A stretch of DNA of 64,000 nucleotides from assembly GCF_049243985.1 (NCBI RefSeq), contig NC_135375.1, positions 58,610,674 through 58,674,673 of the forward strand, in the 5' to 3' direction. Shown piece after piece: positions 12,506 through 23,091 of the stretch. The stretch is from Paroedura picta. Taxonomy: Eukaryota; Chordata; Lepidosauria; Squamata; Gekkonidae. Numbering within the stretch: position 1 is the first letter of the stretch; each line of letters begins with the position of its first letter. The translations under genes and the position numbers were made by a program. The notes below the pieces were generated by a model, which saw only the letters and a program-made list of their open reading frames with translations, ran no database searches and was not told the origin of the DNA.

Positions 12506-12680
12506 TACAGAGTAACTAAGTAAGTAAAATTTAATTTACATCCCACCCATCCCCAAAGGATCAGGGTGGGTAACAACAGTCATATAAACTATATTAATAC
12601 TATAACAATCATAAATATTAATAATATTAAAATCAAGATTTCAGAGTTATAGTAAGCACACACACAAGCCGGGTTTTACA
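12506..12680 (-). mobile_element. LINE (L2/CR1-like) 3' tail
   Basis: The sequence 'ttaatttacatcccaccca' followed by 'ggatcagggtgggtaac' is the minus-strand form of the common LINE 3' UTR (complement of 'ccgccctgatcc...gggatgtaaat'). Confidence 0.5.
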
Positions 12681-12885
12681 GCCACTGGGGAAAGAAGTTT
12701 TCATTTCTTGATCAAGATCCAATATTCTCAAGAGGTTCTGTTCTGCATTCAAGAACGTATGATATCTGTGTAGAATCTATATAGCCTTGATAGAATCATG
12801 AACCACAGTAATGCCAGGCAAGTCATGACAGACATGACTCTCGGCAATGCAAGAATGCACTTATGGACAAAATGTAAACCTATAT

Positions 12886-13018
12886 CTGAGAGAGTGTATC
12901 TGCACGTGAAAGCTCACACCTTGAATAAAAATGTGTTGATCTTAAATGTGCCACTGGACTCGAAATTTGTTCTGCTTCTTCAGACCAACATGACTACTCA
13001 CTTGAATCTACCTGTAAA
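12886..13018 (+). repeat. One arm of the GAAAGCTCAC foldback repeat family
   Basis: Contains GAAAGCTCACACCTTGAATA, then 'tgccactggactcg' and 'cttcagaccaacatgac'. It matches the right arm of the palindromic copy at 19140 and the copy at 24370. Class unknown. Confidence 0.6.
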
Positions 13019-13104
13019 ATGAAGCAGTCTTCTCCCACATTACTCTTTTAGTTTAATTTTGCAAATGGTTATCCTAAAACCTTAATAACTAATTATAATG
13101 CCTT

Positions 13105-16100
13105 GTTGTTGTTAGGTGCGAAGTCGTGTCCGACCCATCGTGACCCCATGGACGATGATCCTCCAGGCCTTCCTGTCCTCTACCATTCCCCGGAGTCCAT
13201 TTAAGTTTGCACCTACTGCTTCAGTGACTCCATCCAGCCACCTCATTCTCTGTCGTCCCCTTCTTCTTTTGCCCTCAATCGCACTCAGCATTAGGCTCTT
13301 CTCCAGGGAGTCCTTCCTTCTCATGAGGTGGCCAAAGTATTTGAGTTTCATCTTCAGGATCTGGCCTTCTAAGGAGCAGTCCGGGCTGATCTCCTCTAGG
13401 ACTGACCGGTTTGTTTGCCTTGCAGTCCAAGGGACTCGCAAGAGTCTTCTCCAGCATCAGAGTTTAAAACCCTAAATTCTTTGACGCTCGGCCTTCCTTA
13501 TGGTCCAACTTTCGCAGCCATACATTGCAACTGGGAAGATCATAGCCTTGACTAGATGCACTTTTATTGTCAGGGTAATGTCTCTGCTTTTTAGGATGCT
13601 GTCTAGATTTGCCATAGCTTTCCTCCCCAGAAGCAAGTGTCTTTTAATTTCTTTGCTGCAGTCCCCATGTGCAGTGATCTTGGAGCCTAGGAAAATAAAA
13701 TCTGTCACTACCTCCATTTCTTCCCCATCTATTTGCCAGGAATTGAGAGGGCCAGATGCCATGATCTTCGTTTTCTTGATGTTGAGTCTCAAGCCAACTT
13801 TTGCACTCTCCTCCTTCACCCGCATCAAAAGGCTCTTTTGTTCCTCTTCGCTTTCTGCCATTAGAGTGATATCATCTGAATATCTGAGGTCATTGATATT
13901 TCTCCCTGCAATCTTGATCCCAATTTGTGACTCCTCTAACCCCGCCTTTCTCATGATGAGCTTGGCATACAAGTTAAATAGGTATGCTGCCCTAGCCGGC
14001 CACGCCGTGGCCACTGTGCCAGAGGATCCGGGACTGCAAAGCCTCGCCGGAGCAAGGTCAAGTCCAGTCCGTGTGGCCAGGAGGTAAATCAGCACAGTGC
14101 AGGGGCAATACAGGGAGTAATCAAAACAAGCCAAGGTGGGAGTCCAGTTATCAGATATTCACACAAAGCTAGTCCACTTTACTGAGTGCGTTCTCAAAAT
14201 CCGGTGCCGGGGTCAGAGAAGCCGAGGGAAGCCAGTAATAATCAGTCCGATGTCCAAGAAGAGTAGTCAAGCCAGTGCCGGGGTCTCAGGAGCCAGAGGA
14301 AGTCAAAACAAAGTGCAGGAATTCAAAGCTGGTCCGAAGGGTGTCTGCATAAAATTGCTTCCACGAAGAAGCTGCTTGCCGTTTCAGCTAAATGCAGCCC
14401 AGCTAATTCCCTGCACCTGGGGGTTGACTCACTCCATCCTCCCCCACGTGCTTTCAGCTGGGCCCCATCTAAGTTGACAGCTCACCTGCAGCCAACAGCC
14501 CCTTTGGCGTTCTACCAACCCCACCCTATGTTGTCGCCTGTGCCTTTCGAGCGAATCATTGGAATCCGAACCAGCCTGCTGTTGCCGTGCCAGTGTCCGT
14601 GAACGATCTGGCTGCTTGGAGCAGCCCTCTCCAGGGTCCTCGTCAGATCCCCTGGAATCTTCAGCCTGATCTGAGTCAGCTGCTGGGTCCGATTGCTCTG
14701 GCAACTTGGGAGGAGGCAGCGGGGGCATGACAATAGGCAAGGTGACAGTATACAGCCTTGCCAAACTCCTTTCTCAATTTTGAACCAATCAGTGATTCCA
14801 TGCCCGGTTCTCACTGTTGCTTCTTGACCTGCATATAGGTTTCTCAAGAGACAGATAAGATGCTCTGGTATTCCCATCTCTTTAAGAACTTGCCACAATT
14901 TGTTGTGCTCCACACAATCAAAGGCTTTAGCATAGTCAATGAAACAGAAGTAGATGTTCTTCTGGAACTCCCTAGCTTTCTCCATGATCCAGCACATGTT
15001 GGCAATTTGATCTCTAGTTCCTCTTCCTCTTTGAAATCCTGCCTGTACTTCTGGAAGTTCTCGGTCCACATATTGCTGGAGCCTAGCTTGCAGGATTTTG
15101 AGCATAACTTTGCTAGCATGAGAAATGAGTGCAATGGTACAGTAGTTTGAACATTCTTTGGCATTGCCCTTCTTTGCGACTGGAATGTAAACTGACCTTT
15201 TCCAATCCTGTGGCCACTGCTGAGTTTTCCAAATTTGCTGGCATATTGAGTGTAGCACTTTTACTGCATCGTCTCTTAAGATTTTGAATAGTTCAAATGG
15301 AATGCTGTCACCTCCACTAGATTTATTGTTGCTCAGACGTCCTAAAGCTCATTTGACTTCACATTCCACGATGTCTGGCTCCAGGTCAGACATCCTGGAA
15401 CTACCCCCATAGTGGTTATCAGGGATGTTAAGCTCACTCTTGTATAGTTCTTCTGTATAATTTTGCCACCTTTTCTTAATCTCTTCTGCTTCTGTTAGGT
15501 CCCTACCATTTTGGTCCTTTATCATACCTATCTTTGCATGAAACGTTTTCTTCATATCTCCAATTTTCTTGAAGAGATCTCTGGTCCTCCCTATTCTATT
15601 GTTTTCTTCTATTTGTTTGCACTGTTCATTTAAGAAGGCATTCTTATCTCTTCTAGCTATTCTCTGGAATTCAGCATTCAGTTGGGTGTATATTTCTCTT
15701 TCTCCCTTGCCTTTCATTTCCCTTCTCTCCTCAGCTATTTGTTAAGCTTCCTCAGACAGCCATTTTGATTTCTTGCATTTCTTTTTCTTTGGGATGGTTT
15801 TAGTTGCTACCTCTTGTACAAGGTTGCGAACCTCTGTCCATAGTTCTTCAGGCACTCTGTCTATCAGATCTAATTCCTTAAATCTATTTGTCACCTCTAT
15901 TGTATATTCATTAGGGATATGACTTAGTTCATACCTGAGTGGCCTAGTGCTTTTCCCTACTTCAATTTGAGCCTAAATTTTGCAACAAGAAGCTGATGAT
16001 CTGAACCACAATTGGCTCCTGGTCTTGTTTTTACTGACTCTATAGAACTTCTCCATCTTTGGCTGCAGTGCAAATAGTCAATCAGATTTCTGTGTTGACG

Positions 16101-16802
16101 TCAGGTGTTGTTCATGTGTAGAGTTGTTGGAAAAGAGTGTTTGCTATGACCATTGTATTCTCTTGACAAAATTCTACCAGCCTGTGCTCTGCTTCATTTT
16201 GTACTCGCCACACTTGCCTTTTATCTTGGTAATCTTTTCGCTTCCTACTTTAGCATTCCAATCTCCCATGATGATAAGCACATCATTTTTTGGCGTCGCT
16301 TCTAGAAGGTGTTGTGGGGCCTCATAGAACTGGTCAACTTCATCCTCTTCAGCAGCAGTGGTTGGGGCATAGACCTGTATTTCTGTGATGTTGAATGGTT
16401 TGCCTTGGATTCGAACTGAGATCATTCTGTCATTTGGGGGATTGTATCCCAATACTGCTTTTCCTACTCTTTTATTGATTGTGAAGGCTACTCCATTTCT
16501 TCTGAGAGATTCTTGCCCACAGTAGTATACTAGATGGTCATCCCCAGTAGCATATTGGACACCTTCTGACCTGAGGGGCTCATCTTCCAGCGTCATATCG
16601 TTTTGCCTTTTGAACCTTTCCATAGAGTTTTCATGGCAAAGATACTGGAGTGGTTTGCCATTTCCTTCTCCAGTGGATCACCTTTTGTCAGAGCTCTCTA
16701 CTATGACCTGTCCGTCTTGGGTGGCCCTGCACAGCATAGCTCATAGCTTCACTGAGCTACGCAAGCCACTTCACCACAACAAGGCAGCGATCCTTGAAGA
16801 GG
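13105..16802 (-). mobile_element. BovB (RTE-clade) LINE, near full length, with 11-bp TSD
   Basis: Runs on the minus strand from about 16802 (5') to the (AAC)n tail at 13105. TATAATGCCTT flanks both ends (13094-13104, 16803-16813). Without the inserted LTR it is about 2.95 kb, close to the usual 3.2 kb. The endonuclease domain (about 16620-16170) shows IIMGDWNAKVG. The reverse transcriptase (about 15260-13500) shows FIDYAKAFDCV, QGCILSPC and the active-site box as YSDD rather than YADD. A C-terminal GHLMRRKDSLEKSLML lies near 13320. The ORF is broken into at least four frames by stops and indels, so it is inactive. BovB is known for horizontal spread among squamates and ruminants. Confidence 0.95.
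13982..14731 (-). mobile_element. Probable solo LTR (Ty3/Gypsy-like) inserted in BovB
   Basis: A 750-bp block splits the BovB reverse-transcriptase ORF exactly, with 5-bp AATAG at 13977-13981 and 14732-14736. On the minus strand it begins (T)GTCATGCCCCCGCTGCC, has no coding domain and carries a possible AGTAAAG poly(A) region toward its end. The length, 5-bp duplication and GTCATGC...GCATAC ends fit a solo LTR fossil. It is younger than its BovB host. Confidence 0.65.
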
Positions 16803-16813
16803 TATAATGCCTT

Positions 16814-18158
16814 AGAAAAAGATAAAAATGATGCAAAAATGAAAGCAAAATCCCTCACTTGTGCCATCACAAAACATTTGCTTATCTACTTTCTAAATTG
16901 GCCATGAAAGTCAATAGGTCTCTAGATTGCTTGATCTGTGTACTGTGCGGATCACATTTAGAATCTTTTCTCAGTGTGCCCTGCCTCCATGTACTTCCAC
17001 TGCTGTTGCTATCCAGGGAGATAAAATCTTACTACTTTCCCATTCAGACTATTATGCGTGTTACAATTATGGTACAGATCTTAACAAGTTTATTTTAACT
17101 CATCATTAGCAAAAATGTTCCTTCTTTGCTTGAAAAACGTGTGCCATTAATTCCTCTAAGGAAGGAAATTGCAATAATTTACTTCATTAACTCAAACCAC
17201 TATTCATGAATATTGTTTAGAGCTATGGAATGTGACACAACACACCCTTGAATATTTTAAGTGGTTATGGAAAACAGAGATCAGAGACCAAGCCTCAAGC
17301 AAGATGGCAATTGTGTCTAAACATGTTTTTTTTTCTTTTATCAAGGCAGGCACAAAGATGGGTTGTTGGTTTTCATTCCAAATGTCAATCATTTTATATT
17401 TTGTAAACACCACTTTCTCCTTTAAAAAAGCCTGGCCATTTCAGTTTTACCTTTAAAGCATAATAATATAATGATGATGATGATGATTTATAATGCACCA
17501 GAAAAAGTTTTTTTTTTACCATAGATGACAGCATTTATCTTTCTAACAGTCTTGCCTAGTCTCCTCATCATTCTTAGACTGATATGCAAGGTTTTCCATA
17601 GAGAGCTGTGTAGGGTTAACAAAGAAGGTGGCCAAAATCAAATTACAGCCCAAACAAGCAGATCACATGGTTCCTTTGCCATGCCTCATACAGGCAGCGA
17701 TCCTTGAAGGGGGAGTACATATATAGAAGAAACCATTAAAATGTATTATGAGATTGCTGAACTGTACCTTTACTATGGCCAGTTTGAACCTTGCCAAGGG
17801 CTTCAACATCCTATATTGTTTTTTTATGCTTGGATTACAAATGCTTGTCCGTGATGAACATGAACATGGTTTATATGCCATTGTTAACCCAGCAGATTCC
17901 TCTCCTAAATAATCATTTCCAATTGGACAGTTGAGTGGTTGCGAAGGGGGATCTAAGTCAATAAATGACAACACCTTCACAGCTTGGCAAACAATTGAGA
18001 AATTGCTTCAAAAAGAAAACATTCAAGGTTTTCATGGTTGCCATTGTTTATCATAAACCCAACAACTATTATAGGTAAACTGAATCATAACGGCTATGAA
18101 CATAAAAACATTTGCAGAGATAGGATCTTCAGTATCTTTCAGAAAGGGCACTCTAAAG
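16814..18158. other. Intergenic, mostly unassigned
   Basis: No gene or clear element. An (ATG)n run sits at 17472-17487. The short block GGCAGCGATCCTTGAAG at 17694-17710 repeats the extreme BovB 5' end found at 16784-16800. Confidence 0.5.
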
Positions 18159-18484
18159 CAGTGGTCCCCAACCCGCGGGCTGCGGCCCGGTGCTGGGCCA
18201 CGGCTCCCTCTCCCCGCCCCCCCCGCAGTAAAAAACTTCCCAGGCCGCAAGCTTGCGGCCCGGGAAGCTTCTTACTGCGGGAGGGGGGGGAGAGGGAATC
18301 AGGGCCGCGCCTGCGCATGGCGCCTGCGCAATGCACAGCCGAAATCGCGTATGCATGGCACTTTCGCGCATGCGCACATGCGCGAAAGTGCAGCGCATGC
18401 ACGATTTCGGCCGCACATGCACAGCATGCGCAGGCAGGCAGTTGCCCTGCCGGTCCCCAGCCTCAAAAAGGTTGGGGACCACTG
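18159..18484. mobile_element. Non-autonomous hAT element A with perfect 8-bp TSD
   Basis: Starts CAGTGGTCCCCAACC and ends GGTTGGGGACCACTG; CTCTAAAG lies on both sides (18151-18158, 18485-18492). The GC-rich interior has a perfect 14-bp foldback (arms 18359-18372 and 18377-18390, CACTTTCGCGCATG and its complement) inside a longer imperfect palindrome of about 18338-18411. Open frames here are only GC-rich noise. Confidence 0.92.
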
Positions 18485-18834
18485 CTCTAAAGGAAAATCC
18501 TAACAAAGGGTACCTTGTAGCACAAAGAAAACAGCAAGTTCAGAATGTTAACTTAAATATGCAGGGCTGTTTCTTACTCTAAGTGCTCTTCAAGGGCTCC
18601 TGCTTTCTTTCTCTGTGTTGGGCCTGCAAAAAAATTAACAGTACCCAAACTCTAGGCCCTCTCTTTCAGGCCAGACTGGCTTTGGTGGAGAAATATTCTA
18701 ACCACAACTCAACTACCAGTTTGACAAACACGTTCTTTATAATACCACTTAAAGGGAGAAATTCTAGAATTCTAGAAATTCTAGAAATTTCTCCTTGGTT
18801 GGGCCCACCAGATACCAACAAAGAAATTAGCAGT

Positions 18835-19600
18835 AATTTATTTATTATATACCACCCTCCCCTATGGCTCAGTGTGGTTCACATGGAATGAAAACAAGAA
18901 CAATACATCAAACTCAGTGACTATATCGAATGAAAGGCAACAATAATAATAGTAACCAACAAAGAAAATAACATTCTATCAGAGTTAACAAACAGACCCA
19001 TGGTTTGTCAGTTCAGCTGTATGGGTTCAAGGGAGGGAGGTTCAGGGGCCCTGCAGGTGTTGCTGATTCTGGTTGACCTCAACCAAATGCCTGGTGGATG
19101 AGCTCCCTTTTGAAGGCTATGCAGAACTGTTTTAGTTCTAATAAGTAGTCCTGTTGGTCTGAAGTAGCACAATAAAATCAGAGTCCAGTCGCACCTTTAA
19201 GACCAACAAAGACGTGAGCTTTTGAGTGCAAGCACCCTTTTGTTATATATTCCCTGACATGTAAGAAGATCATAGTCTGAGAAGGGTGCTTGCACTCGAA
19301 AGCTCACGCCTTGATTAAATCTTTGTTGGTCTTAAAGGTGCAACTGGACTTTGTTTTAGTTCTGTTAGGGCCCCAATGTCTTCTGGGAGTTCATTTCACC
19401 AGAAGGGGGCCAGGACAGAGAAGGCTCTGGCCCTGGTTGAGGTCAAGCAGACTTCTTTGGGGCCAGGGATCACTAGCCAATTGAAGGTGGTGGAGTGTAG
19501 AGCTCTTTGAGGGACTTGGGCAGAAAGGCATTCCCTCTGGTATACTGGGCCCTGACTGCTGTATAGTCTTGCAGCTCAGGCTGGTTCACAGGGTACATGG
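18835..19600 (-). mobile_element. L2-like LINE 3' end, interrupted
   Basis: Minus-strand 3' UTR and last coding segment: 'tttattatataccaccctcc' at the left, then 'ctcaaccaaatgcctggtgg' and 'tgggagttcatttcaccag', also present in the 28.0 and 30.7 kb copies. It is split by a foldback repeat at 19140-19351. Confidence 0.7.
19140..19351. mobile_element. Foldback repeat (GAAAGCTCAC family), both arms, with 12-bp TSD
   Basis: The left arm ('gtccagtcgcacctttaag', 'gtgagcttttgagtgcaagc') is the inverted copy of the right arm ('gcttgcactcgaaagctcac', 'cttaaaggtgcaactggac'), with a spacer of about 35 bp. It splits an L2-like LINE, and TGTTTTAGTTCT occurs on both sides (19128-19139, 19352-19363). Palindromic shape plus a 12-bp duplication is unusual: the shape suggests a DNA transposon, the duplication length suggests LINE-type insertion. 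Confidence 0.6.
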
Positions 19601-20339
19601 AAACCAAATGACAGATACAACATACAGCAGTAAGTGCATCAATTAACAATAACAACAACATCAACAAGATGAACATTTGATTGTTTACTATTTGCTCTAC
19701 CATAGCCCTGTAGGTTAGTTAGATCCTGTTGCTCCACAATGTAACTGATGGCATATCTGAAGGGGGGGGGGGTGGAGTCCCAGTAGATGTTGTTAGTTCA
19801 CTGACCTCAACCAAATGTAGGGCAGAACAGCTCCTTTTTGCCCTCTATTCTAGATTTTCTTTCTCGTGCTATGTATGAGTTAAGGGTGGAGTCTTGCACT
19901 GAGTAATACAACTTTGCTACTGGCCCATGCTCTGTAACCTTTTGTTCCCTAGGGCCTAGGCCCTAAATGCTAAACCCTTTAAACAGGAATAAAGTAACAA
20001 TATTAAACTGACAATGACATGATTTACACCATGATTGTGTATTCCCTTTCTCCTTTCATTATATGAGTAAAACTTTGTAGTTTACAAACCTTCTATCAAA
20101 CTCCAGTAGCCACAGAGTCCAGATACAAGTGTCAGGGCAAACTGGAGTTTCTTTCATTTTTTACAAACTGGGATCTTAAACAGGGATAAAATTTGTATTT
20201 GAAATCTCACTGAGTAGGGAAACAAAAATAAACAAGGAAAACAAACCCGTGAGGGGATACAGTGCTTCATGTCCTACAGTGCATGCTAATGATGAGGTTC
20301 CCTGGGCAGGAGATCACGTTATTATCCCCCCACACCTGG
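19601..20339. other. Region upstream of the ADAMTS19 promoter
   Basis: Contains a second short L2-like 3' fragment (about 19620-19850, 'gacctcaaccaaatgtag') and otherwise AT-rich unassigned sequence up to the CpG island. Confidence 0.5.
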
Positions 20340-21257
20340 ATTCTTTCCGCGGTAAAGCTAATCCGATTTCCCAAAACGCTTGGATTTGGGCTGTAGTTTG
20401 CAACGCCCTCAGGGGAGACCAGTGGCACCTGAAAGACAAAGGAAGCGCATCCCATCACCGTCTTCTCTCTCGCCAGCTGTTTCGGCAGCGAGACACCGGA
20501 GCTCAGCTAAGACTTACCTGCGCCTCAGGCGAAGTATTAGAGGGGAGTAGGGTGGAATTGTGCAGGGGCATTATGCAAACGACAGCGTCACGGGCAGCCA
20601 ATCAGAGCCAAGCAACAGGGGTTTGGGGAGTCCTCTCCTTCTCTCTCAGCGCTCCTCCGCCCACTTCCCACCCAGGGAGAGCGCTCCGCCGCTCGCTCAA
20701 GGCAGAGTCGTCAGCCGCTGCCGGGGGGGCGCGTGGGTTCAGCGGCCACCTCGCAGGGAGTCGCTGCTGCGCTGGCTTCCCGCCTCCTTCTACTGTCGCT
20801 CCGCTCCGGGTCCCTTCGCCAAAGCCGGGCACGTTTCCTCCTCACACACGGCGGGCCCGGGGCTTCCCTCCAGAGTTTGCCTGGCTGTCCTCTTCAGTTA
20901 ACTTCTGCGGGCTTGGCTGTCGCTTGACCCGACCCCCCGAGGTGGTTTCTCTCCGCGGGGCTGCGACTTTCGCTCGCCTCCCGGCGCCTGCTGGGAACCA
21001 GAGAGACGGGCTCCGGCACTCGCAGAGCTGCTGCTGGGAGATTTTTGAGCCCGCTCCCCTCCTTCCTTTCCTCCCTCCCTGCCTGCCTGCCTGCCTCTCA
21101 CAGACTCGAGGGAAGTAGCAGCTTTGCAGGCTCCACGTCGGTGCGCGCGGCTTCTCGGCGTTTTGGAAGGAGCCGTGGCAAAGTGCTCAGTAGCCCCAGC
21201 AAAGGGGGACTGCTTCGGCCGCCTTCCCCTCCATCTGCGTGTGGGGCCACGGCGTGG
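20340..21257 (+). promoter_or_regulatory. ADAMTS19: CpG-island promoter and 5' UTR of ADAMTS19
   Basis: A GC- and CpG-rich block of about 1 kb (about 20340 to 21400) stands out from AT-rich flanks and runs into coding exon 1. Visible elements are a CCAAT box (GCCAATCA, 20597-20604), a GC box (CCGCCC, 20657-20662), an octamer-like ATGCAAA near 20573 and a CRE-like GCGTCACG near 20585. I see no TATA box, as is usual for CpG-island promoters. The exact transcription start cannot be read; most of 20650-21257 is probably 5' UTR. A run of CCTGC/CCTCC repeats lies at about 21060-21100. Confidence 0.7.
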
Positions 21258-21342
21258 ATGGAGAAGAAAACGGGGATGCGCCTCAGCCACATTTGCCGCC
21301 TGGTTTATCAGCTGTGTTTGCTGTCAAATGGGATCGCTTCAG
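21258..21342 (+). CDS. ADAMTS19: ADAMTS19 coding exon 1 (signal peptide)
   Basis: Encodes residues 1-28 plus the first base of codon 29. The peptide begins MEKKTGMRLSHICRLVYQ and ends in a hydrophobic stretch (LCLLSNGIAS) that acts as the secretory signal. Two in-frame ATGs are possible: 21258, and 21276, which matches the start of the mammalian protein (MRLTHIC) as I recall it. The upstream one would add MEKKTG. Base -3 is T for the first and G for the second, so 21276 may be the main start. The exon ends CAG/GTAAAC (donor at 21343). No in-frame ATG is seen upstream within the island. Confidence 0.88.
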
Positions 21343-23091
21343 GTAAACCCAGCGTTCTCTCCCGGATCCGGCGCCATCCGTGTCCCGTCTCTCCCCCCCC
21401 CCCCCCCCCCAATCTTGTCTTCTTCGGCTGACTTAATTTTTGCTGTTTAGCTGGAAGAGCTATTGGATATGCTGCAGTGGGTGCATGTTGCCAGGTGCGC
21501 GAATGGTGTTAGATGATAGGGCTTGAGAAGGAGATCTCGAACAAGCGCAAACTTCTCGTTACGGCAGTCCTCGTTGGGTCTGGGAACAGCATGCCTGGAA
21601 ACCTAGGCCCCTTACCCCAGACGGGCAGGGTGGAAGTGGGGGTGAAGTTAAGAGGGCAGTGCACTTTGAGTATGCTCAGAGGCAATAAGTTTCCCAGGTA
21701 GCTGAAAGATAACCTGGGCATTCTTCAATGGTATCCCACTTTTTATGTGGTGATATTCTAGTATTTAAAAATTAAACTCAGAATTATGAGTTATTGCTTT
21801 CAGCTCTCTGTGCAAAACTCAAGGGAATCCCTTTTGTGGCCACTGCATGATGAAAACTCAGGTTTGGTGTGCACCATGATCAAGTTGCTTCCCCAGTCTG
21901 CCAGTAGGACAATGTCTTAAGCTTGGAGCACTTGTCAGAATTATGCTCTTGTGTATTTGTTTCCTCAGGATATGCTTATATAACACTCAGAATATGTGTT
22001 GTTGAATACCCTGAGAGTGATATTTGTGTATTCTCTATGTACATAGATGATCTGTAACATCTGTGAAGTCAGATTTCCTTCAGCTGTGTTGTAGGTTTTC
22101 TGGGAAAATAAGTGAGGGAAGTAGGCACGTGTCTACTGAGTGGAAGTTTGCATATTGCATGCAACAGTTTTGCTAACAAATAGTGGGCCAAGAGATTTGG
22201 GTATGTTTGTGTGTGTGTGTCTCAAATGCCTCCTTTTTTCATGAATTTTGAGACATTATATGAAGCCAGTAGATCTTTAAACATTTTTTGCACATATATT
22301 AAACCAGTTATTGAAATTCAGCATTTTAATAAACTTATCATTTTTATTGTACAATCCTGTGCAAAGTCACTTTAGCCTAAACCCAATGAAATCAATGGAC
22401 AGTGGAAGAATTAGAATAACTCTTGAGGCAATCCTGTGTACAGTTACTCCAGTCTGTCTGTTCATTTCAGTGGGTTTAAACTGGTGTAACTGTGGATATG
22501 ATTGTATTATTGGTGTGAGCTAATCACTGCTTCAGTGTACAGTATTCACTACTGGAAAAGCAGAGAATCTCTCGCTTGTCCTTTAGTGAATTGCTTGTCT
22601 TTATTATGCAACACTGGTTTACAGCTGTTTCCTAGCAGTGGGAGCATTTTGTTGCAACATAAGGTTTTTATGATGAGTGTAATAATTCATGAATATAATT
22701 TTTTGTCACTGCAAGAAAGTTATGTTGTATTGAAACTGATTTAGATGTGGATTTCTTATAAATGTATTCACCCATGTTTATGACAGGAGTTGGCATGTGT
22801 TGTCCAGTATGCTACAACGATAAGGAACTGAACAAGTGACATTTTGCTTATAAAGGCAACTATAGTGTTGGTATTGATATGAGTTAGTGTAGCCAAGAAG
22901 CAGTGGGTGCAAAGCAAGGGGGCATTACTATGAGACTGATGAATCTTGAATCTCACACCCCTATTGATGTGGCAAATATTATGCTCATTATAAGACTGTT
23001 TCTGTCTTTATTTAACTTTTTATATTTAATATATATATAATATATATATTTATATTTTAGACCATATTTAAATGTTCTTTCTTTCTTTCAG
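21343..23091 (+). other. ADAMTS19 intron 1
   Basis: A 1.75-kb GT-AG intron. The first 80 bases still belong to the CpG island and include a C-homopolymer near 21390-21410. The rest is AT-rich with a short TG run near 22210 and an AT-rich dinucleotide tract at 23020-23056 close to the acceptor. No mobile element is recognised. Confidence 0.85.

Noticed and set aside
13116-14087. Plus-strand frames of 119 and 195 codons
   Set aside because: Antisense shadows of the minus-strand BovB reverse transcriptase.
18038-18506. Cys/His/Ala-rich frames of 100-150 codons
   Set aside because: They run across hAT element A; the repeated HAR/CAH words come from its CGCATGCG palindromes.
20249-21118. 289-codon plus-strand open frame in the CpG island
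   Set aside because: GC-driven frame over promoter and 5' UTR with no recognisable domain, and in conflict with the ADAMTS19 start.
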